From: Hermatobates lingyangjiaoensis
Taxonomy: Eukaryota > Arthropoda > Insecta > Hemiptera > Hermatobatidae
Length of the DNA stretch: 64,000 nucleotides
Direction of reading: 5' to 3'
Assembly: GCA_026182355.1 (NCBI GenBank)
Contig: JAPFBL010001928.1
Coordinates: forward strand, 5,589,001-5,653,000
The notes beneath the pieces were generated by a model. It made no database searches and was not told the DNA's origin. It saw nothing but the letters and a program-made list of their open reading frames with translations. The translations under genes and the position numbers were made by a program. Below, in pieces: positions 55,899 to 64,000 of the stretch (position 1 is its first letter; every line of letters begins with the position of its first letter).

Positions 55899-56209
55899 CA
55901 AGGTCAGGGTAGCTACGTAGCAATGAGCTCGCCTGTGGGCTTATAGTCCGGGGTTCAATACTCACTTTGGTCCTCGATTGATTCACACGGAAGTTGAGTA
56001 CATCTGAGCACCTTGTCCCTCAGAAGGATGTTAAGCCGTTGATTCTAAACCTGTGTTATGTTAGGTACTCGTTATAGACCCTACTCTAAATGCAATAGAA
56101 TGTAAATTATATAATTTAGCATGTAATAAATATATAGTATCATAAGGGGCCAAAGTTCAACTCTTCTGAGTTCCCTTGTGAGACTGCCACTACAACATGA
56201 CCTACCTTA
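55899..56209 (+). mobile_element. tRNA-derived SINE, full-length diverged copy
   Basis: Head AGGTCAGGGTAGCTACGTAG and B box GGGTTCAATACTC (55951-55963), body CTGAGCACCTTGTCCCTCAG, GTATCATAAGGGGCCAA, and a decayed tail ACATGACCTACCTTAA. Same strand as the other three copies. Confidence 0.9.
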
Positions 56210-56642
56210 ATCTAGTTCAGGAGATTCCTTCTGAAGTCTATTAAATGAGCAGGAAGGTTTACTTCGGATTTGGTACAAGTTGCTGTAGTTTGGTCCGGGG
56301 GGGGGAGTTCAACTGTTTGTCAACCTCTGTCAGTCCATCTTGCTTCTGACAGTTTATAATTTAAATCCATTTAATATTACTATGCTCTTTATAACAAATG
56401 CATATTCATAAATTGAGCCATGCTTATTGAGTATTAAAGGAATAATAATCTGCAGTTGATGTGGCCGGCAGGCAGTTGAACATGCATTGAACATATTAAA
56501 TTCAATTGTATTTGCAGAGAAAGAAAATAGAGATGAAGAAAAAGTGATAAAGCAAGAGTAAAACGAATGAAAATCTAGGTGAAACAGAGAAAGAGTGAGA
56601 GATAAGAACTGATAGTGAGAAGGTAGCAACATTTGAGGAAAA

Positions 56643-56746
56643 GGGAGTGAGAGAAATAGATTAGGAAATGCCTGGATAAAGTAAGAGAAATAGAAATCAA
56701 TAAAGGTAAAGAGAGAACAGGGAAATATACAGGTCTATTTCTAAGA
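56643..56746 (+). repeat. Diverged direct repeat, copy 1 (copy 2 at 57211-57316)
   Basis: GAGAGAAATAGATTA, then CCTGGATAAAGTAA, then GGGAAATATACAGGTCTATT. Repeated 570 bp downstream at about 80% identity with a small insertion. The copies bracket a GC-richer stretch and the PLE chimera at 57045. Confidence 0.8.
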
Positions 56747-57044
56747 AAGAAATGGCCACAAGGCTTTGCTTTATTTTGTCATCGTATCTATTAACGCTGC
56801 CTGCTATCACTGTTTTTTTCCTTTCCTCGTCTCTTTGTTTAAAATCATTGATTAGTGAAATAAAATAGGTGTTTTCCAGTTGACAACCAGCCACCTAGAT
56901 GTCTACTGTTCTCGTGACCATAACAGATGGTGACATGTTGAATTGAGTTAGTTAGTTCTATTCCCGTGTGATTCCTATAGGAGTTTTACTCTGCAATTTG
57001 TTAAGTTGTTCTCATGGAAGATTTTATTTGAATTATATATTTAT

Positions 57045-57205
57045 TAAAGTCCAAACAACAATAAGAAAAGCGAAAAAAGGACTAAGACTTTCAACCGTAA
57101 CAAGTGATCTTCGTCAGAGCCATATCCCAAGAGTTATGTTACCTGCCGTTGCGTCTTCGGTGTGCTTGGTTTCTCTCTCTTTTGTCCTAAAAGAAAAATT
57201 CGAGA
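57045..57205. mobile_element. Chimeric Penelope-like termini: family Z (minus) joined to family Q (plus)
   Basis: 57045-57125 is family Z on minus, with CUGACGA (57111-57117 complement), GUUACGGUU and GAAAG, but a shortened stem III. At about 57126 it switches to family Q on plus (GTTACCTGCCGTTGCGTC, GTGCTTGGTTTCTCTCTC, AAAAATTCGAG). The switch joins two unrelated PLE ends within the stretch that is normally the centre of a pair. Confidence 0.65.
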
Positions 57206-57210
57206 AAAAG

Positions 57211-57316
57211 AGGGTGAGAGAAATAGATTAGAGATAGAAATGGTAGATACCTGGATAAAGTAATAAAAATATAGATCAATAGAGATAAAGAGAGTAGAGG
57301 GAAATATATACGTCTA
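57211..57316 (+). repeat. Diverged direct repeat, copy 2
   Basis: See 56643-56746. Confidence 0.8.
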
Positions 57317-57319
57317 TTT

Positions 57320-58205
57320 CTAGAAACGTATTGCCTATTGTTGAATGCATACAGTTCTTAACTCTTGGAAATGAAATATTCCAGATTTCTTGTTATTATA
57401 CATTTACTTAGTTTTGAAATAGATAAACACATATACTATTTATTAAAATAAATATTATAATTGAAATAAGTATTATGTAGTTCCTATTAACAGTATCTAT
57501 TAAAAAATTCTATTAAAAAATTTCTATTAATTATTTTTAAATGGTGAAAAAATGAGTGTTCCGCTAGTAGGGGACAGAGATATGACGAAAGAGAGATAAA
57601 AGAAATTTTGCATGGGTTGTGAAAAATAATTCGAAGGATGTAGGAAGAAAAAAATTAGATTGTCAGCAGCATGCATGGTCCAAAGGAAATTGAATCTTGG
57701 ATCTACCGTATACCCTCTAACTATACCTATGCCACACACACACAGACTGTAAATTATTCACAAATATTACAAAAAAGTACCTCTTTCGGACTCTAGTTTT
57801 CAATGTTTCAGTAATAATGCAAATTCTATCTTGTTTTCTTTTCTTTTTTTTTTTTTTAAATTATAAAATGGAATGTTCGAAGTTAGATACATGAAACTTC
57901 AATCTGACTGGTGTAAAAGAAAATAATCACAAACAGAAAAAAAGAGATGCATTGACTTTGGAATGTGACCAAATCCATTAGCTAAATAAAAAGCAACAAA
58001 ATTCAATTTGCATATTAAACTAGAATAGGTAATTCAAAGGAAAAGGAAGAAATAAGTCAATAAACTTTTTTATACCCACGTATGTGTCACGTCCACAAAA
58101 CAGTTTGCTTTTATGTTTATGGAATATGAGTGTCTAAGTTGTAAATTAAAAAACAAAAAAAAATCAGTACTTGCAACTACGTTTACATACCAACAAATAT
58201 GAATT
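57320..58205. other. AT-rich DNA, nothing recognised
   Basis: A T-run lies at about 57843-57857. No gene recognised. Confidence 0.55.
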
Positions 58206-58206
58206 T

Positions 58207-58346
58207 TAGGGTAAAAAGTTAATGAATGGTCTTCACATATAAATACATATTTATATGGTCTTCACATATTTATATGTGGGAACAATTCATTAGCTTTTTA
58301 CCCTACAATGAGTAAATACCACATAATAACTGATTGCACTTTGTTA
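58207..58346. mobile_element. Foldback plus family A-type terminus
   Basis: 58207-58244 and 58268-58305 are inverted copies (38 bp, a few mismatches), followed by CAATGAGTAAATACCACATA and CTGATTGCAC, the distal end shared with families A and H. No hammerhead core is visible, so this is probably a decayed inverted pair of the same PLE group. Confidence 0.65.
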
Positions 58347-58349
58347 GAA

Positions 58350-58854
58350 ATATCATGAAGTTGCAATGTATGTAGGAATTGCAATGTAGAAACAATCTTA
58401 CATTTGTTAGCCATATGGAGGTTGTAGTAATTTTAAAGAAATGTTTATTTAAATATTGGTAAAGATATCACCTGTATAATAAAAGAAAACAATATATTTA
58501 TCACGATAAGGTTAGCTTAATAGGCTTAAGCAAAATTTTTAAAATTGACAGTTTTGTTCTAGTAAAACTATTTGATCAGCCTTTATTACAAAACGAAATT
58601 TAAAAATTATATTAAACCAAAAATTATGAAGTATCGAAAAATTTAATGTAACAATATTTAGAATAAACTACATATAATTAGTTTAAAAGAAGTGAACAGG
58701 TTTTTTTATGGTAAAACATGATATTCTTTAAAAGAGCAGTTGAACGAACGTTCAAACTTTATAAAGACAAATAAGTTTATGTATTATAATAAATTGTGTC
58801 ACATTGTCGGAGCACATGGCATGAACGAACAAATTGTTTTTATTCTCAGTATTA

Positions 58855-58894
<40 letters not shown>

Positions 58895-59550
58895 CAATAA
58901 CGAAATGTCGGAAATACTATACAATAAGAAAGGCCAATAACTGTAGAAGTAATATTGTTAAGTAAAGCTGTACTTACTGAGATCTTGTAAGTAAAACAAC
59001 GATTTTATATCACTGACTGTAAAAGCACTTGGTTATATTATTTTGTAAATATTTGTTTCTTGGTTGGTGTCATTTTTCAATGTAACATTCTAGTTAATAC
59101 TGCACAGGTCTGTCATAATTTTAATACTGAGTTTATCAATTTTACACTTCTAATGCAATAGACATTTCTTGTAAAAATCCAACTTTCATAAGATTGGATT
59201 TTTTTTTCCTCCATAACATTGGTATTCATAGTATTCTAGATGTATAACTACTTTATATACTTTTACATATGTTATTTATTAAACTTTATATGTTTTGTTA
59301 CAGTTCCATTCTAATTTCAAGACCATGGAAGTTTCTTCAGTTAGAACAGAAACAGCAGGTTTGAAAATTTATTTTTCACATGAAAATTATCAAAACCTCA
59401 TAAATGTTTTATTCCATTCAATTAATATATATATTTTTAAACTATGCTAGCAGTCCTTCCGTAAGATATTCATCATTGAAAGTGACACCTAACTTAGCTG
59501 ATACCTTTTCTAAACAAGCTTCCCAATTGTTTATATCACTCACGTCACTT
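58350..59550. other. AT-rich DNA with a 38-bp poly(A)
   Basis: 58856-58893 is 38 consecutive A. The sequence before it has no recognisable retroposon body, so it may be a simple A-tract or the tail of a decayed insertion. Nothing else is recognised. Confidence 0.55.
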
Positions 59551-59551
59551 C

Positions 59552-60116
59552 GTCTACACCAGGGGTTCTCAACCTTTGTTTACTTGTGGACCCCCTAAAA
59601 ACTACTTGTGGACCCCCACTCCCCCGGATACTTAAAAAACATAATTATACAAATTTATAAATAAATATTTGTTTTTAGGTAAATGAATATCGTTAATTAT
59701 GAAATAATTTCATTACATCTACAACGCATGCGAAAATACAAAAATGTTTTTAAAACAAAAACAAAATATTTCTTCATTAATATTTTATAAAGAACCCTGA
59801 AATAAATTGTAACCGAATAAATTTTGAATGTACCATAAAGAGAAGTGCAATAGAAAATTTTAAAACATTGGAACATTTTAACAAACTGATGAGGATATTA
59901 GGCCTTATATTTTCATTATGTTTGAATATTCTACGGCCAAAGCTTACTACGCTTTGATTTATTTTTGGTTTGCTGATAAATTTATATAAACTTAACATAG
60001 AGCCCTAACCACGTGTCATGGACCTTCAGAATACTACTTTCCTCATGGACCCCCAGTAATCCTCTGTGGACCCCTGGGGGTCCTTGTGGACCACGTTGAG
60101 AACCACTGGTGTACAC
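59552..60116 (+). mobile_element. hAT-type MITE, complete, 549 bp with 8-bp target duplication
   Basis: The element spans 59560-60108. Ends CAGGGGTTCTCAACC and (complement) CAGTGGTTCTCAACG form the terminal inverted repeat typical of hAT elements (CAGnGGTTCTCAA). The flanking octamers GTCTACAC (59552-59559) and GTGTACAC (60109-60116) are an 8-bp target duplication with one difference. Sub-terminal GTGGACCCCC repeats occur at both ends. The core is AT-rich without a transposase, so it is non-autonomous. Confidence 0.93.
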
Positions 60117-60469
60117 AGTAAAGTATAATCGTACACTAGATTTGTTTCCTTTAATAGCGATTTTTTGATTAGGGTGTTATTTTTTATAAATAAGCTACTC
60201 ATAGGTGGGTTTTAATAGTAAGTGGCCAGAGTTGTTTTTTTGCATTAAATGTTTTTACACCTGAAATTGTTCCTTATAATGTTTTTTACTACACTTTCAT
60301 AAAGCTTGTGCTGACCCGAATACTGAGTTTTATTATAAAGTGCATGTGCTATTGCTTCCTTCTATCAATGAGAAACAAAATCTCATTAATTTAATTCTCT
60401 TTTCTCAAAAGAAGGTATTCTTTCAAAATGCAATCAAAATTACTATCAGACAACCGTAATTAACAAATG

Positions 60470-61160
60470 ATTACTTAGTTCTATTAATGTTTGAGTTAAA
60501 TATTTCCCAATTTGATGGGATCATGTATGTTCTGTCTTTTAATTGCTCCATATTTGTAGCGTTGAAAACATTTACTCCGGGCATTGAGACAAGAGGTTGA
60601 ATTCGCTTCTTTCTTGAATATTCAAGTTTGGATTTTATCATGTAACACGTAAATACAGACACCATAAAAGATATTTTCTTTTTGTTTTCTATTGTAAATT
60701 TCAGGTATTATTCTTCTTCAAATGTATTTTACAGAGTTCCATTTAGTCTGTGTTTCTTGTTATAACAAAACAGTCATTACATATATGGATAAAAGTGTTT
60801 TCCATTGTACATGCTTGTAAGTAATTAATACAACTGGTCTCTTTTAATAGCTGGTGGCAGTATAGTCCTGTTAGAAAAATATAATTTTGCTTGATTTCAA
60901 TGGTTTCCTTAACTGGAACATTCCTGATAATTACTATACGTCCATAGATCCATCCTGTTATTAGTTTTGGTTTGATTTTGATAGAATATCGGGTGATATT
61001 TGTATCAAAAAATCCTTCTGCTCGTGATAGGTAAATTTAGTCCTGAGAACTTGTCCAGAATAGTCTAGAAAGTCTAGAAACCCACTTCGCTGGTTATATA
61101 CTCTCCAGTTTTGATATAAAAGAGACACATTATTGACATAGTAACAACGTTGAAAGATCA
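60470..61160 (-). pseudogene. Probable Penelope-like reverse transcriptase remnant
   Basis: The minus frame 61160-60961 reads QRCYYVNNVSLLYQNWRV, GFLDFLDYSGQVLRTKFTYH, EQKDF. This resembles the PLE catalytic palm (R-Y-V-D-D followed about 30 residues later by K-F-T-x-E ... F-L-D) with both catalytic Asp replaced by Asn. Further down, KFTIENKKKISF (about 60680) repeats the K-F-T-x-E motif, suggesting a second fragment. A hammerhead-like motif lies upstream on the same strand at 61398-61436. It is heavily decayed, and the family call rests on short motifs. Confidence 0.35.
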
Positions 61161-61397
61161 TCTAGGCAACCCTAGAGAGTTTGTATTCAAACAGCTGCCC
61201 AGAATTTTATACCTTCTCATGTTCTCCTGTGTCGAGACATACACTTAGTGTTTGTAATGTTTGGGTTTTGATATAGATATTAAATTGCAAATAACAGTAC
61301 TGATTTTTTTTATTTATAGTACTACAATAAAATAGTATAATAGATCTCATCTATCTATATTTTGTAAATTATCATTATGACTATTATATTTCGGTCA

Positions 61398-61437
61398 AAT
61401 GTTATAAAAACGACTTTTGGTTTGTAACAAGCCTTCA
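61398..61437 (-). ncRNA. Decayed hammerhead-like motif
   Basis: Minus strand: CUGAAGG, a GCUUG/CAAACC-type stem II around UUA, AAAA for GAAA, then GUCGUUUU. Two core positions are changed, so activity is unlikely. The call rests on likeness to other PLE ends and on the RT-like remnant next to it. Confidence 0.35.
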
Positions 61438-61439
61438 GA

Positions 61440-62365
61440 TAGTTACAACAGAAAAACGACGTACGCTTTTTATTGAGAAAATATGAACTGCATTTATCAA
61501 GCTTTAACTGAAGTTTTTTGCAATTATCCTCGGTTTAAATTATCTCTCAATATTTAGACTAATTATAAGAATACCAAGTCATTCGAATATTAATTTTTAA
61601 TCAGAATATGCTTCGAAATAGTACCTCTACTGGAATATAGGAAGATAGAACTTAAAGTATACTTGTATCACATTTAAACTTTAATCTTGTTTTTCAACTG
61701 TTTAAATTAAATTTCAGATAAATTTATTTCTAGAGTAAACACTAGGCTAAATTAGTTATCCATTGCATATCGCATGTTATCCATATTGTATTAATTAACT
61801 ACTTTTATATTGGTGAGCAAAATCTGACTCTGGACAATTCAAGTTCCCATAGATCAATAAACACCATCCTCTCTGTTAAAAGTGAGGAGAAAGTTACAGG
61901 GAAATATCCTAAAAAGAAAATCGTGATTTCTTTAAGAAGAGCATGCAGACAACAATATTTTTTAATGAGTTTTGCAAAGGAAAGAAATATTTCCTGTTTT
62001 CAAAGGAATCATATGATGGTCTTTCTTCAATATAGAGAATGATTTCTACATCACATTCTAGAAATATTCATAAACCGGAACAATAACCTAGTAACTATAC
62101 ATTAAGTTACAATCATGTTAAACAAAAACATAATTAATATAATTATAGGCTCTGCTATGCTGTTTTTATCATAAAAGTTGTTATCAGGAAGGTGCTTTAT
62201 CTCTCTTCTATAAAACCGTGCATCCGTGGTCCAGGGATGGAAATGACCTTTCAAATACAGGCAAGTCGCGCACCAAAACATTTAAGATAATTTTTATTAT
62301 TAAAACACTATTTTAGTAAAAACAAGCTTAACTAATGAACTATCTTATTTAAGGGAATATTTCAA
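61440..62365. other. AT-rich DNA, nothing recognised
   Basis: No gene or element recognised. Confidence 0.55.
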
Positions 62366-62371
62366 CCTTTT

Positions 62372-62614
62372 TGATGACGCGTATTCTGATCTGATCAGAC
62401 ACCCTTGGAGGACCATTTCTTGGTTTGTCTAGGACACTACCAGTCTGACGAAATTTCAATATCAGACGGCCTACTGTTGTATGAGAGATGGCCTCACGAT
62501 CAGTATAAATTCGATTATATTTCTCAACAACAGATTGATTAGTAGCGCTATCAGCGAGTAGTAGCCACCAGCCATGAACAATAACTCAACTCTCTCGTTT
62601 ATTGATAAAGGCAT
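62372..62614 (-). pseudogene. DNA transposase N-terminal fragment (DUF4817-like helix-turn-helix)
   Basis: The start MPLSINERVELLFMAGGYYS (ATG at 62612-62614) is followed by a frameshift near 62555. Then come SATNQSVVEKYNRIYTDREA, ISHTTVGRLILKFRQTGSVL and DKPRNGPPRVS. The pattern R-E-x-I-S-x-T-T-V-x-R-L-x-x-K-F-R-x-T-G-S-V-x-D-K-P-R-x-G is the N-terminal DNA-binding domain common in insect mariner-like transposases. No catalytic domain follows. Terminal repeats were not found. Confidence 0.8.
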
Positions 62615-62619
62615 ATCTG

Positions 62620-63235
62620 AAAATTAAAGGAAAAATATTTTAAATGCAAATCATAACTACAAAAAACTTTGATTATAATTGAATTTGACAAATATTATGA
62701 CTGATACACTTAATCAATTGTAAATTACCACATGATAGAATATTTATTATATATCAGAAGAAAGAAAAAGATATTCTAACAAATTAATTGTACATTTTTT
62801 CACATCGCATTCTACATAATTTTTTGGTGCACGACTTACCTTATATCGGGCCCACCCGATATAACGATAAAGGTTCTAATAAACATGATATGCAGATGAC
62901 CTCTTTGTTAAAACAAAAAGAAACAATGATGCTACTGTTATTGGAGTTATGCAACCTCCTCCTGGATGGATTAAAGATGAAGATGCGTAACATGTTAGAA
63001 CTAGTCATAATGAAACCTAAAGCTTTCAAATAAAGAAATGAGTTGGCTGGCATACTATACTTGTGCAAACTTTTAATGCAGTTTTTTATAGATTTAAAGG
63101 ATCCGCAAAACATGCCAATCAATCAATAATTTGAAATAAACTTCTTTCACAACTTTTTAGAACATACATGTACAATTATACTACATTATACTACATATTC
63201 AATTTTTTAGAAATTTTATGGTATTTCAATGAGTA
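62620..63235. other. AT-rich DNA with two overlapping unassigned frames
   Basis: Frames at 62788-63033 (plus) and 62841-63122 (minus) overlap on opposite strands. Neither has a known domain. Confidence 0.4.
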
Positions 63236-63237
63236 AG

Positions 63238-63261
63238 AGTGTGTGTGTGTGTGTGTGTGTA
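63238..63261. repeat. (GT)n microsatellite
   Basis: Short GT run. Confidence 0.95.
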
Positions 63262-63431
63262 TGTTTTCATAAGTATGGTATGTGTGCGTATAGATTGCTG
63301 GGTTGGTAGTTAGTTCCAGTTTTAGAATTTTAATATCATCAATACACTACTGACCAGTTTTCTATTACGTCACAGTATATCTTGGGTTTAACATAATCAG
63401 ATAATGCAATCTTGAATATAATATAACTCTA

Positions 63432-63680
63432 CAGATTCCTGTACAGCTAGCCTTTACAATGACCATTAACAAAGCACAGGGGCAATCAATGCAAATATGT
63501 GGATTAAATTTGACAAATCCATGCTTCTCACATGGACAGCTGTACTTTCGGTGTTCACGAGTTGGAAAGCCATCAAACTTATTCGTTCTTCTACCCAATA
63601 GGAAAGCAAAAAAATGTTGTATATTTACAAGCGCTACAACAAAAATATATTGGCAGAATATTTTTTATATCAAGAAGTAA
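63432..63680 (+). pseudogene. Helitron (Pif1-like) helicase, C-terminal end
   Basis: The frame opens within QIPVQLAFTMTINKAQGQSM, continues CGLNLTNPCFSHGQLYFRCS, RVGKPSNLFVLLPNRKAKKC, and stops at 63678-63680. It holds helicase motif V-VI: F-T-M-T-I-N-K-A-Q-G-Q-S and C-F-S-H-G-Q-L-Y-x-x-C-S-R-V-G, including the Arg of motif VI. This is the last about 80 residues of the Rep-helicase. Everything upstream is missing, and there are no stops inside. It is better preserved than the fragment at 50220. Confidence 0.9.
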
Positions 63681-64000
63681 TAAACAGGAAAAATAAAGTC
63701 CACCATTAATACTCTAATTGTTTAAGATATCAAGGAATCGATTCGTTGATGTTCTTGATTTATCTTTAGCAGATATTTTAGGCAAAATATAACTTAAGTA
63801 AAATCTACTTAGAAATTTGTACTAAGCATAAATCTACATGGCATGTATGCTAAAAATGCTAAAGGTAACACGGCATTCACTAACAGTTGATAAAGTTCGT
63901 GGTACGAAGTTCACTGGATCAGCTGGTAAGAAATAAAAGATGAATTTTTGGATTTAATATATCCAAAATCTCTTTATATTCATGTTCATGTGATCCAGCG
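63681..64000. other. AT-rich DNA, nothing recognised
   Basis: Window end; possibly the 3' flank of the Helitron remnant. No terminal hairpin was identified. Confidence 0.5.

Noticed and set aside
58856..58893. Poly(A) tail of a processed pseudogene
   Set aside because: The upstream sequence is AT-rich with no recognisable transcript, and no target duplication was found.

Overview
The window is AT-rich animal nuclear DNA with no operons and no long intact gene. Two spliced exons on the minus strand (35026-35159, then 21110-21305) encode the second immunoglobulin-like domain of a Beaten path (Beat) family protein. The exons join in phase across a 13.7 kb intron and end in the family signature ERPRLAPVLG. 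Beat proteins are arthropod neuronal guidance proteins, so the host is almost certainly an insect or close relative. A SINE whose tail reads (CCTAA)n, the complement of the insect telomere repeat TTAGG, fits this. The species cannot be fixed from the sequence. The first Ig domain and the C-terminal tail were not found, so the gene probably runs off one or both ends and the window is mainly intron.

Most other recognisable sequence is mobile-element debris. The dominant class is Penelope-like elements (PLEs). There are two C-terminal GIY-YIG endonuclease fragments (13008-13358 and 15092-15604), three N-terminal ORF fragments (8571-8750, 12235-12370, 12437-12565), a probable reverse-transcriptase fragment near 61 kb, and more than fifteen short terminal units, most sitting between (TA)n microsatellites. 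Many units carry the core of a type I hammerhead ribozyme (CUGANGA, stem II, GAAA, very short stem III, cleavage triplet, stem I). Several unrelated sequence families share that architecture. Many units occur as head-to-head or tail-to-tail inverted pairs, including a perfect 93-bp hairpin with a 5-nt loop at 10850-11040.

Other elements are: one internally deleted mariner with near-perfect terminal inverted repeats (40655-41550); one complete 549-bp hAT-type MITE with an 8-bp target duplication (59560-60108); two Helitron helicase fragments (50220-50525, 63432-63680); an N-terminal transposase fragment (62372-62614); at least three R1/LOA-like non-LTR retrotransposon fragments, all on the minus strand; and four copies of one tRNA-derived SINE, all on the plus strand. 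A 24-bp minisatellite lies at 32224-32755.

Layout: 1-6400 plain AT-rich DNA with one foldback; 6.4-20.7 kb dense PLE/hammerhead/TA cluster; 21.1 kb beat exon; 22-27 kb LINE pieces and the best SINE; 27-35 kb mostly plain DNA plus the minisatellite; 35 kb beat exon; 35.8-46 kb PLE pairs and mariner; 46-64 kb plain DNA with scattered SINE, Helitron, hAT and transposase remnants. Several patches of higher GC with no recognised repeat (for example 37430-37720, 40380-40575, 46260-46720) are the best guesses for conserved regulatory sequence of the host gene.
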